Positions 14,309 through 26,300 of a DNA stretch of 64,000 bases are shown piece after piece. Within the stretch, counting starts at the first letter, position 1; each line of letters begins with the position of its first letter. Origin of the DNA: Scatophagus argus (Eukaryota > Chordata > Actinopteri > Scatophagidae); NCBI RefSeq assembly GCF_020382885.2, contig NC_058497.1, positions 16,670,330-16,734,329 on the forward strand, read 5' to 3'. Under the pieces are notes generated by a model. The model searched no databases. It was not told the DNA's origin and saw nothing but the letters and a program-made list of their open reading frames with translations. A program made the translations under genes and the position numbers.

Positions 14309-14755
14309 TACACTGTTTAGACAAACGTGTTTTGTTTTTTTAGTGTTTCTGTGAGATTTTTTGCCCATTCATGCAGTAGAGCATTTGTGAGGTCAGGCAC
14401 AGATGTTGGACCAAAAGGCCTGGCTCGCAATCTCTGTTCTGTTCCAGTTCATCCCAAAGGTGTTCGTTGGCATAGAGGTCAGGGCTCTGTGTGTATCATT
14501 AAAGCTCTACCACACCAAACTCATCCATCCATATGTTTATAGACTTTGCTTTGTGCACTGGGTCCCAGTCATGCGGAATAGAAAAAGACCTTTCCCAAAC
14601 TGTTGCCACAAAGTTGGAAGCATAGCATTGTCCAAAATGTATTGGTGTGCTGAAACATTAAGATTTACCTTGACTGGAAGTAAGGGGTCGAGCCCAACCC
14701 CTGAAAAACACCCCCATAAAGAGGTGTGTCTGGAAACTTTTGTCTATACAGTGTA
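14309..14755 (-). mobile_element. Internally deleted Tc1/mariner element
   Basis: The segment is bounded by near-matching inverted ends: 'TACACTGTTTAGACAAA' on the left and the complement of 'TTTTGTCTATACAGTGTA' on the right, each with the TA dinucleotide expected of Tc1/mariner target duplication. Between them, the minus strand carries remnants of the C-terminal part of a Tc1-type transposase (regions like DEFGV and the SPDLNPIEHLWDELE block, with stops and substitutions). The N-terminal DNA-binding half and most of the catalytic core are missing. At about 450 bp, against about 1.2-1.7 kb for full elements, it is non-autonomous and inactive. It lies in the presumed ppm1l intron 1. Confidence 0.75.
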
Positions 14756-15315
14756 TCTTTAAGTACAAGGCTTCTATTTGTGGTGCAGTGACAACATTAT
14801 ACCAAACAAACACACACTCCCACGCACAACCTATACTTGGCATAGCACTGACACACGCAGAGCTGATGTGTGGGATCATGAAAGTAAGAGTCCATGCTCA
14901 CACTCCCCTTTGCCCTGTGGACAGACTGAGCTCTGCAGTGTTATCCTGAGGAGAAACGCACTACCCCTCTGCAGTGAACACGTGTTTCTGCAGAGCACCG
15001 TCCCTTTTTATCTGCTTTTTTTGCAGTTAATTAAAGGTAAAGGCTACCTGTCTGTAGCATTAACCCCATGGCAATTTATAGTCATTGGATACTGAGCTGG
15101 AATTAAAAAATTTCAAATGTGGTCTCCTCTGAGATCACTTTTGTGATTACAGTTAAAGCATGTGAATTGGAAATCAAAACAACAAAGGGGAGTATTTTCA
15201 AGTGCTCTTTCTCTAGAATTCCTCTTCTCTAGTGTCTGCTGCTCTCTCTCTTTGTTTCATTGCTTTGAAGGTTTTTCTGTCACTTATCTCTGGCTCCGTC
15301 TTTAAACTGGAGGGA

Positions 15316-15350
15316 CTCTCTCTCTCTCTCTGTCTCTCTCTGTCTGTCTT
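15316..15350. repeat. CT-rich simple repeat
   Basis: An imperfect (CT)n tract interrupted by GT steps, inside a longer pyrimidine-rich stretch of the presumed intron. Confidence 0.85.
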
Positions 15351-16249
15351 TAATGATGTGCTTGAGTGATGCTAATGAATGGTTCTTACACTCCTCCTCA
15401 TTCTCTTCCCCTCCTTTCCCCTTTCGCTTCTTCTCTGCATCTGTCTGCTTGATCTGTCAGAGAGACTGCAGAAAGAAATTTTTTTTACTTCAGTTATGAA
15501 ACTCCCTCAGGGTGATTGTGAAGGAAAACTCGGACGACTTTCGTCATTTCTGCCGACCTGGCGATATGATGGATGGAGGTGTTTAAAAAGCCTGACTCTT
15601 TCTGTTGGACTGTTCATCTGAGTGGCTCGCAGTTAGCAGTCTAGAGGGGAGTGTTATAGTAACTGATGCAGAGGATGAAAAGTGTGTAGGTGGCCTTGTT
15701 GAGATAGATGAGTTTTTGTGTTTGTGTACCGACTGTATGTGCATACGACAATAAGACTTTGTACTTGCATGTGTGTAGAGTAAGTGAAGTCTGGTGTGAA
15801 GGAGAACCCAGTGTGATGCTCTGCACAGCCATGACTGATTGCACTCCAAGCCAGCTCTCCTGTCTTGGGACTGTGTGTCACAGTGATATTTCCTCCTCTG
15901 CAAAAAATATACACATTTTTGCAGTTACATTTGAAACTACCTTTTTGGTCTGTTATCAAGGTCTGTTAAGGTCTGTTATCAAGCAAAAATAGCAAACACG
16001 GGCTGGTTCTAGTTTGATTTAAAAGAATAAAGGATAGACATATCGATCGTGAAAATTATTCTTTGTTGCATCCTTATTAGTTAGAGCTAATGACTTCTTA
16101 ATCTTTTTGTATTAACATTGAATCAAATTACATGTGTGATGTGAAAGTAGTCGCTGGTTGTGACTAAACCACAGATAATTATGCAATACTGCGTTGGTTT
16201 TACTGCGTACTGCTCATCAGTATCATTTTCAGCAGCAACAGAGACTTAA

Positions 16250-16440
16250 TTTCAGTGACAATTCTCTACAGCTAGAAGACACCACCAAACAGCAGACTGT
16301 CAAAGTTAGCAACTAGCTGGTGAACACTGTGCAGCATTTTGGAGCTTTAAAAAAAATTATAAATATTTTGCTCAGATGTGGTGGAGACCAAAGCAAAGCT
16401 AAATGGTGACTGACAGTTACCCATTTTGCCGCTTGGTTGA
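16250..16440. repeat. Probable degenerate teleost interspersed repeat
   Basis: The blocks 'caactagctggtgaacactg', 'cagcattttggagcttta' and 'ggtggagaccaaagcaaagc' match a dispersed repeat I recognise from teleost genomes, where the same three blocks occur in this order. Divergence is high and the ends are not clear. Confidence 0.5.
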
Positions 16441-17415
16441 AGTGAAGCAATAACAACTTGCCGTTAAAACATGCTATAAATGTCTCTCAACCTTCTTGTA
16501 TCAGGTGTTTTTTTAGTGACACTTTATTCGGGTTATGATTCTCAGAAGAGTTTTGATCACTAGTGCTATGAAACAGTGTTTTTAGGAGTGAAACCTTTAC
16601 TTCTTGAACACTCTGTCTCTTTCACCTAGAATTAAACACAGCTCATCCGTTAGCTCTTCCTGCATTCCTCTACTGTGCTCTTCTGTGTTCCATTTGTACT
16701 CGTAAGTGATAAGTTGTGACTCGGAGTAACATCACGTCCATTAAAAACCAAGTTGGATGTGTTCCATTTGCCACAATGCAAGGTTTGCAACGGTAATCAG
16801 CCATTGTTGCTATAGTAACATCAACTGGTTACAAGCCAAGTTATAAACAACACATTGTGCAGTATTTCACACATAAAACGATAGCTACGTGCCTATAGGT
16901 AAAACAGTATTGTGTATACGACTTCTTGGACAAAAAAAAGACAAAAGTGCAAAAATAAAACCATGAAAAACTTTAGGTTATTTGCATAACCCCGGCTCTG
17001 ATTAATATTTTGCTGCAGTCTGTGCTCTAGGCGGCCATCTTGGTTTGTGAACTCATTGTCCCCTGAGGTTGACCGAGTTGGCCAGTTGGTATTCTGACAT
17101 CGGGTGGCGTTCCATTTGTCACGCTTCAGAACACGCTAATGGAACGCACCATTATGCTAGCTGCTAGTTTCATCCTTCACAGTGTTCCTTCTTGTGTTAC
17201 CATCCTTGATCCTTGCCATCATTTCTTCATCCCTTCATCCACCCTTCCCTCCTTTCATCCTCTAAGCCGCTGCAGATGCTGCAGCCAGGTGTTCGATGTG
17301 TTGATCTAGTTAGCCATCAGATTAGATTCTCAGATAATCAAGACTCAGCCTTCGCTTTCCATTCTGTCAAGGTGGTCTCCTAGGATAAGACAGACATGCA
17401 GTCAAACTGTCTCAA

Positions 17416-18086
17416 GTAGTGGTGGGGGAAGTATTCAGATTTGATAAGTAAAGGTACTAACACATTGTAAAAATACCTGTTGCAAGTAAATGCCCCGCTT
17501 TGAAAATATTATGAATCTAAAAGCATGTAAGTATAATAAGGAAAATGTACTCATAAAAATATATGAAAATGGTCCCACTGACTGTTACACTGTTGTAACA
17601 GTATATCATTGAATTATTGTTACTCACACATCACTGTAAAAGCAGGATTTGATTGTTGTTGTTGGTTGAGCTAAATCATAAATATTTTCTATAGTACTGC
17701 AACTAATGACAGTTTTTATTATGGATTAATCTGCTAATTTATTTGATGATTGTTTTTTTGGTTTCATAAAAATAAAAATAGTGCTAAATACCCATCATAA
17801 CTACCTAGAGCCCTAATATTTGTTTTGTCCAACCAATAGTACAAACCTCTAAATTGTTCAAATAAATTAAAACGATTAAAATAATCAAAAGGAAAAGAAA
17901 CAAATCAACACATTTGTGAAGCTTGAATCATGTAATATTGTGCATTTTTGAATGAAAAATAATAATTAATTTTCTGTCATTTGATTAATTGACTAATTAA
18001 AACTAAAGATTAAATTCTCAAGTAAAGTATAACTGCCTCAAATTTGTATTTACGTACAGTATTTGAATAAATGAACTACGTTACCC
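17416..18086. repeat. Degenerate teleost repeat with complementary ends
   Basis: The left end (from 'agtggtgggggaagtattca', then spaced 'aagtaaaggtacta' blocks) and the right end ('ctcaagtaaagta', 'tttgtatttacgtacagta', 'gaataaatgaacta') correspond to the two ends of a repeat abundant in percomorph genomes, in which AAGTA/TACTT motifs recur and the two ends are partly inverted copies. Such a structure suggests a miniature DNA-transposon derivative, though I am not certain of its class. The middle is interrupted by a second repeat at 17695-18002. Confidence 0.65.
17695..18002 (+). repeat. Teleost interspersed repeat nested in another repeat
   Basis: This near full-length copy begins 'actgcaactaatgacagt' and ends '...gattaattgactaatta'. 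Internal landmarks such as 'tttgttttgtccaaccaata' and 'cacatttgtgaagcttgaa' match the family also seen at 1396, 3762, 10585 and 52684. It lies between the two ends of the element at 17416-18086, so it probably inserted into it. Confidence 0.65.
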
Positions 18087-19073
18087 AAATGGTCTTGAAG
18101 ACTGATTGGTCCTTGTGGAGTCAAATACTTTGGAGGAATGTAGCTGGAAAAAGGTTTTGTGATCCCAGTGCTTTGTGAAGGACTGACAGGCAGACAATTA
18201 AACTGCTGGGTTACTGGCTCAGAATAACCCAAGCAGACAAAAGCCTTCCTGTTCTATTTATGACCTTTGAACTCAGTTTATGACTCCTCTTCCCTGCATG
18301 GTAACCGCAGCATGAAGGCATGTCAACAGTGATTGTATTCTGACAGGAGAAAGGACAGTGTCAGAAAGATCCACAGTGATGCTGGAGACGAGGGATTCTG
18401 GGAAGTGGAAAACTGGAAGCGTTTGGGTTTTGTTGGAGAAGTAAGGCTGGGAGAGAGTGACTGAGTTTTCAGAGCTCAGCTTTAACAATAGTGACAAGAC
18501 ATAACAAAAGAGGAGTGGGTGAGTTGTTTGCACGTGTAGAGAAGAAGTGAAGGATGCAGGGTTATCTGAGTCCTTGAAAGTAATTTCTCAGTGCAGAACA
18601 AAATATAGATGGAGAGAGAGAGAGCGAGTGGGAGGTATAGATAGGAGAGAAGTAAATGGGGACAGACTTGAGTCATAGGGTTCATCTGTGGGTCTCTGTA
18701 GCATGACTTCAAAGCATTATATTCAGCGTCTGGAAACTGCAAACTTTTTCTCTCCTGTGGTCTTGACTGGCTCACTCTGTTTTCTTAATCCACTGCTTTT
18801 TAATTGCTGCAGGTGTTTCTACAAGCGAAAAAACCCTGTATGAAATAAGAGCTGTATAAATCTGGGATGCTGCAGATCTGTGGCGCGTCAGCAGAATATT
18901 ATCTGACATGCACGAGGAACTTTTTGAACTCTGTGACCTTGGAGTGGCTTGTCTTCCCTGTCTGGCACCGATGTGTTGAGGGGGGAAAAAGGTTTCAGTT
19001 AGTGTTACCCACAAAGAAAAATGGATAGAAGTGAGGATACAGTTTCTCTGGCTCAGCTCAAACCCACAGCAGG

Positions 19074-19101
19074 GTGTGTGTGTGTGTGTGTGTGTGTGTG
19101 G
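19074..19101. repeat. (GT)n microsatellite
   Basis: About fourteen GT units on the sense strand of ppm1l, roughly 430 bp before its next coding exon. Confidence 0.95.
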
Positions 19102-19531
19102 GTTTGATTGGCGATGCACTTTTTCTCTCTGTATCTTTGTTTATCTGTGATTTATCTGCTTCGGCAAGGCAGAAGAGACAAGCAGGTTACTGTCACTGCA
19201 GTCTGATGTGTGTTTCACTTGCCACATACAGTGTGAGGGCGTGTGTACTTATATAATATACTGATCTAGTATCAGTCTGAGTCACTCTTTTTTAACTATC
19301 AAAACTGTTCAATTTAATGTGAAATAAAACAGATAAGAGCAGCAATTTCCCTCATTTGAGAAGCTGAATGATCAATTAACAGTCAGCGCCATATAAATAA
19401 CTACCGCTGTTAACGGTTTAAAAGAAAAACATTTCAGATTATATTTGATTACACCTCTGATAGTGCTGTTGACCAAACAAATTTTTATCTGCAACCGTCT
19501 AATACTTCTACTCTCTGCTCTCCATTATCAG

Positions 19532-20267
19532 GCTGCGGCTGACTTTGCCAAGGCCCACCTGCCTGAGGCTCTCCGCCAACAGCTGCTGGCCTATGAACGG
19601 GAGAAAGAGCGGGACAGAGACAAAGACAAGGAGAAAGATGAAAAAAAGGACAGGGGCGGCCTGTCCTATCCGTCCATCCTGGAGCAGCAGATTCTGACTC
19701 TGGACAGAGAAATGCTGGACAAGCTGTCTGCCACTTACAACGAAGCAGGTATGTGTTTACTGACATCCTGGAAAAATCAGCTCCCGAAACTGCTAAAACA
19801 AGTACATATAACTATATACATTATATAGTGTATCCATACAAGGAAATATGCATATTTTTGCATGTATGGAAGTTTGGGGTTTGATTTTTCCTTGCAGCGG
19901 TTTTAACTTTCTCCCTGCTGTTTAGAGAATAATTAGCAATGATCTGAGTGTGTGCTTACAGTATATCAGCTTGAATGTACAGACACATCAGAGGGCAGAG
20001 GCCGAATACAGATTGATTCTACCCACAAGTGTTGGCCATTGCTGGGGACACAAGCAGAAAGCACCAGTTCGTCCAGGGCAACATTTTTAAATGTCCCCCA
20101 TAATACTGCACGTAAACTATTATATCCTACTCCACCATCTGACTTGACTGTTGTTGAATAGCGACAGTCAGCAGCCCCCGGCCTTGCTTATTCAGCTGTT
20201 TAAATACAAGCTGATCTTCACAAGGCTTGTAGTAATTATCTCTGGAGGGAGGCATGGTGGGAGGGGT

Positions 20268-20302
<35 letters not shown>

Positions 20303-23300
20303 AGAGAGTGATGGATGACAAGAGGTAGGAGAGGGGTCAGAGGGAAGGATGTATGCATGGAAGGAGGACATTTTGCTGGTGAGAGATGTACCGCAGAAAG
20401 GGAAAGGAGGCCTGTGCGAAAGGCAGAATGAAGGGAGAACAGTAAAAGTGCTGAGACAAAAACCGTAAGGACAGACGGGACAGGGACGAACAGAAAGCAA
20501 GACTTAGAAAGGGAGAGGAGAATAAGAACGTGGATATAAAGGGTGAGGTGCTGCAGAGTAATGAGTTTCATGTGGTTTTTCGTCCACACTATCAGTTTTA
20601 CATTGGTACTAAAGGGAGAAAAATGCAGGAAGATAGGAAATTAGCACAATTAACACTGGCAATTGGGTTTGGGTTTTTTTGGGTTTTTTTTTTCTGCGGC
20701 AAAAACATTATTGTCTTATTGAACGTTCAGGGGAGAGAATTGAAATCCAGATGATTACACTGATTAACTGTAGTGATATGCTGCAACTTCAACAATCCAG
20801 CGTAATTAAACTAAAACCCTCAGTTGAGTGATATCCTCGGTTTTAGTTTCACAGTTTTGGCCATCATACTTGTAGATAATGATAACAACACCATTATTGT
20901 ATATTGCAGGACTGGAAAAAGTAGAACAATCATATAGGTTTTAAACAAGTTTCCAGGTAAGTATTTGGAAGACAAAACTAAGCTAAATGCTAAAATTATT
21001 ACTTAAAGTTTTGTTGTAAACATCCTTCACGGTTCACAGACCGACCTCCTAGTTTGGTGGTTGACCCACTATACTTAAGTTTCCCACACAGTTTTTCAGT
21101 GCAGTGAGTTGACGTTTCAGGTGTGTTCACTCCAGAGTTTAGAGGAGAGAGAAACTGATGATGCCACAAAGGTCAGTGGTCAGGTTCAGACCAAAGATGT
21201 TGTTGCTTGTGGTTGCCACTCTAACCCCCAGGCCACCAGGTGACGCAATTTAAGTTTAAAATGTAAGATTGAAAATAAACAGGTTCAGACGGCCTGTCTG
21301 ATCTTCTGACCACTTGTCTTTTTTAACTTGTCTGACTTAGTCACAGCAAGGTCACCGTGTTCACAGATACCAGCAATTGCTGTGCTGAGTTCATTGTCAT
21401 CATAGCCAATAGAAATGAAGGGCAAAACTATGAAAAATAAGATCGAAGTTGTAAAATACAGCTATTTGTGAGACAAGGAGGTAGAGAATGCTGCAGCTTT
21501 CAATTGGATTACAAGTCTGAATAGAGAGTAGTTTAAATGAAAACCTGCACAGACAGCTCAACATGTGACTTGCATCTAAGGTGGTGAGGGGGATCATTGG
21601 TATGAAAGAGCCTTTGAGAGGGCCTCACATCCACCAGAGAATGACGGGTCATATGATGCACTGATTGCTGAAGAGAAGAATCAGAATCTCCAGAAGTGGA
21701 GCGCACCAGACTGCAGGCGTCGGCTGATTATCACCAAACAGAAAACACTGATGCGTTGCAGCTGCATTTTGTTACGCTCACCTGCTTTCGACCTCTTCAT
21801 CCCCTTTTATCCCCATCCTCGTCTCCTTCGCCTCATCCCCAGATGCAGATAAAGCATCGGCTTTCTGATCTTTGCTGCTCTCAAAACAGCCACCAAGTAA
21901 ATCTCCCCTCCCGATTCCTCTGCCTTCTCCTCTTCTTAAGATACGTGACCTGTTGCAACCAGGCACCGAGATCTGTCCATATCCTCCTATATTTCTGTCA
22001 TCTGTTATTTGGACGGCACAGCAAGATGAACTGACATTGAGGTTATAGACGCAGTCAAGCTCCATTACAGTGAAAAAGCTCCTGTTGTGTCTAGTCCAAG
22101 CACTAGACATTCCGGGATTGAATTTGTTGCAGTATTTGTCCTACCCATCTTGTCAGCGTCTCAGGCGGAGGGAAGGGTGTCTGCTGATCATGTAATGGTT
22201 GTGCATTCTTGTGCATTTATCTGATTCAACAATTGCATCATTTAGAGTGCACAGCTCTCTGCTCACTGTCGCCATCAGGTCCTAAATTAAGCTGGCGGCG
22301 AAGGAGGAGAGATAGGGAAAACGGGAAGATACACTCTCAATTCAGTCCCCAGGACAACAGCGTATCAGATTTATCCCCCTGTTCGTTCATCCCCCTGTTG
22401 TTTATCGGCAAACAAGAGCGCTTGCAAGAAAGATAAGGGAGATGGGACTTTGATTGAATGGCCAGGGGCTTAGAGTCTATTATGGAAACAGTCTCATTAA
22501 TGCACTCTGGTATTCTGTTAGTACAAACATGCTTTACGTAGCTGTGTGACATGTCTCTCAGCACATATTTGCACCCAAAAGTAGCAAGCACACAAAAGTA
22601 TCCAATAATGCATTAGTCCCATAATCAGTAGTTATTGTTGCAGGCAGCAGTATGGAGACCAGGCTGACAATGTAGCCATGGGTTCTGTCTTGCAAATTAA
22701 AAGTTAGGAACATTTAAGAGTAGAACATTCTTTTTAATTGGTCTGTGGGAATGTGTGCTCAAATATTTTGCATCTGAAATATCTTGAGCACCATCATCTG
22801 TCTTCCAGAAGAGAAAAAAGAACCTCTAAAACCTCTAAAAAAGCAGGAATTAAACCCATAATGCATATTGGATCAGTGTGTTATGAAGTTCACAGACACA
22901 CACAGGGACATAAAATCAGAGTGCATAGGGACCGAGCCCATACAACAACACGAACACGCGGCATTATTTCACCGTCACACTGTCAAAAGGCTGAACTGCA
23001 GAATATTTTAGAAATCATATATTTGCAGGAATATTTCTGCTTTAGTAATGCAACAGGAAATATTTGTATTAAAAATATTCATTGTGTGTTCTAAGAGGCC
23101 AGAGACAGTATAAATGTTGTTTTCTTTATCTTTTGTCGATTGATTCTCTTCAAAGTGAAGCTCCGGTTTGCATTTTTTACTGTTCCAAGCTTTGCAATTT
23201 TCTCTCTTGTAAATGCTTTTGCTGAATGTTATTGTCATTATTCCATACTGCCACATGGCTCCTTTTTCTGTTCTGACTCAAGTGATGGTAATATATGTTT

Positions 23301-26300
23301 GGATAGCTGTTGTTTTTTGCTGTGAAGTGTCTGATTACTTGGAACGCTTTACGTTCCTTTTTATTCAAATGTTTGTTCACATTGGGTATGTTTGCAATAG
23401 TTTGATCCATCTCTGCAGCTTCCTCCTTTAAATATTATTGACATTGTTTGTTGTGCAGAATGTGACAGCTGATCTGTGGCTGCGCCAAATAATGACGCCT
23501 CGCTGGTTGTACAGCCCCAGTTATGTACACCAACTGTTTTCCCTACTTCAAGCTGGTCATTTAAATGATGACAAGTCAGAACAATTCTCAACTTTCTCAC
23601 TTTATTTGATTCTTTGACGGTAGATAAAGATCAAAAAAAGATTTACTCTTTCTTTCTTTCGTTTTTTTAAATGCACACTGAACATTATGACAACAACTTG
23701 ATCAAAAAGTGACCTCAAACTTTGCTCTACAGGTAATAGTGGAGCTAGAAGGATGAGGACTTGTGACCAGCGGTTGAAGTGGAATATGTTTATTTATTTA
23801 ATTAATTAATAATTAATAATTTTGATGTTTTGATTTTGGCATCTAATTATTAACAATGCTGCAGTTTGAAGTAAGGAGCAAAAAGTAATGACAGACGCAG
23901 GTTTCTTATTTCAACAAGCAAAAAAAAAAAAAAAAATAGACGCTTTATGTTTCAAACAACCTTCATGGTTCTTGAGTTTACGAGGTGCACTTGAAATCTT
24001 TGTGGGCGCCCACACGCTCTGCTGTACAAAGCAGTTTAGATGTCAGAGCTCACGAGATGCACCTGAACGCACCATAAAGTCCCTGTCCTGTGTGCGTGAG
24101 AAACTGCGACACTAACAGCAAAGATGACAGAAGAAGCGTGTCCTTTAAATGCCACCAAAATGGTAGAGGCTTTCAGCATAGTTTTTTAATTACATGATTC
24201 TGATACAAGCGTTTTCCCGCCAGTGTGGACGATATCTTTGTGAGATTTACTTTTTAATCTCAGACCCTATTGGTGCATATTCAGTGTGGGCGGACCACAC
24301 GTCTCTCTGTGGAGTCAAATCATCTTAACTCCTGTTTGTGACTCTTCAAATGAATTTTGATCCTGATAAGGCAAAACACATTTTTCTGATTCTGTGTCTG
24401 TTTTTAAACTGGTATACCCAGCTGTGAAATAAATTACAATTGAGTACAATGTACAATAATATTTACAAAAAAGAACTTTTTATAGCAGATGGCAATCTGT
24501 AAAATAAATGCCTTGATTGTACCAATGCTGATCTTCGTATATCGGATCAGGACATGTTGTGTTTTTTGTATCCCTGCCCTAATGATATAGTCATAGGCCT
24601 TAGGCAAGACCTGGACAAACTGTAGACATGCAAACTGACAACATGTATGTCTGTAGGATACAAAAAGACAGTTCTTCTTGAAATCAAGTTAAGGAAAGAA
24701 TTAATACAACATTTTAAATATTTACAAACGTGCAGTACAGACAAAGTGCACTGGGGCATGTGTAGCCCAGGGACAAGAACATAATGCCGATTAAACATTT
24801 GACAGGCACTAAACACGTTTAACAGGCTCCAATGTTTGAGATATGACAGCTCTTGTTATGTAACAACACAGCTCATTGTTGAAGTGGTTTTTGGCAGCTG
24901 ACTTTTAAAATTCTAAAGCATAAACTCAAGGAGACATTTTAAAGCAGTTTTTGCTCACTGCAAGACTACAGGACCATCAGACAGCTGAGATGGTGAGTTT
25001 TCCATTGAGATGAATTATCCATCATCTCAAGTATTTGTAAGTTCGATGTTGGATTTAAATAGTGCTCTGACTGTCTGACCTCCTCATGAAAAAATGAAGA
25101 TTTCAGTGTTTTAAAGTTGTTCAAGTATGAAATGGCTCCAGGCACAAAATTCACTGTACAAAGAGGAAAGTTAAGGGGGGGAATGATTATCCTAAAGGGG
25201 AACTACTCTGACTTAAGGTTGAGGAGTGCTGCTGAACATATGAAAAGAAGTTTGAGTGACTTCTGTGACTCCAGAGGAAGTCTGATAAATTGCCTCAAGG
25301 GATGTCACTTGAGCCTGCGTTGGTTGTTTGTAGACCTTAATGTCCCACCCTTCATCTCTGTTTGAAGCTAGCAACTCGACACTGCATTAGCCTCTACTAG
25401 CATAACACCCCCAAATATGACACCGAGCTGGTCAGGTTGCATTGTAACGTAAGGCACCAGGTTTTGACAAAGAATGCATGGAATACATAAATAATATGGT
25501 ATGTCTGGTTCTGCTGTATTGTGCATCATGAGTCCCACAATATTATAGGAGTTTGATGCTAACTGGTGAACTATTTTCTTAAACTACTTCCTGACCCACA
25601 ACCACCATCAAATGCTTTTCCCATATGACCTGAATGTCACTTTGATAAACAATTATCTACCCTTCCATTTTGTATCTTAAAAATTATAAAAGGAACAAGG
25701 AACAATCAAAGGAGAGGACTGGGTGGTTAAAATGTACACAGGAGTGCAAATCAAAATCTCACACAGGGCTACAAAAGACCGACGTTGGCACCAAGGCAGC
25801 TTGATACTTCGGATAGAAGGGAACGACATAGTATGCAAATTCAGAGTCTTGCACCAACTTGATAAAGAAGTTCAACATGTTTCATGCAGTGCAAAATGCT
25901 AAAAATAGCATCGCTGTAAACGTTAACAGTTCAACTTTGTGGGTAAGACAGGATCGCAGCCTATCGTTGCAGCTCTGATGTTGTGTGCGGACTAATGTGC
26001 AGGTAGTGTGGGGATTTTTTTTGTTTTTGTTTTTTTTAGACAAGCTTTGAAGGAGCCAATGAGTTGGCGTGAGTCGAGGTGGTGGCAGTCCTGCCCTCAC
26101 ATGCTTCACCAAAATGCCAGGCCGCTGGTGTAAGAACATAAATCCCATGGGGTGTATTCTGCTTCTATATGGATACTTACACTATGCAAACTTATCGGGA
26201 ACACCAACACACAGATGAGATGTTAATCTTTTTGGAGTGCTGAAGTTGCGCCTGGCCAAGCTAAGGCAATAATTAGCACAAGCACAGGGTGCAAGCAGGC

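Larger units (their letters stand above)
1..19531 (+). other. Probable 3' part of ppm1l intron 1, no gene seen
   Basis: I find no convincing coding exon in this stretch. The open frames are short, do not resemble known proteins and often run through GT or CT repeats. The first coding exon of PPM1L (N-terminal membrane segment, EDR motif and the DGHGG metal-binding motif) is absent here and is expected to the left of the window. The mammalian gene also has a very long first intron, so intron is the best label. The content is unique AT-rich sequence, GT microsatellites, a Tc1/mariner remnant (14309-14755) and several degenerate teleost repeats. It could also include unrecognised regulatory DNA or untranslated exons. 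Confidence 0.75.

Noticed and set aside
14658..14879. 73-codon minus-strand frame through the Tc1/mariner remnant
   Set aside because: The frame does not follow the original transposase frame; the remnant is broken by stops and shifts, so it is not a gene.
1..19531. Search for the first coding exon of ppm1l
   Set aside because: No frame with the DGHGG or EDR motifs or the N-terminal membrane segment was found, so the gene is reported as partial instead of forcing a start.
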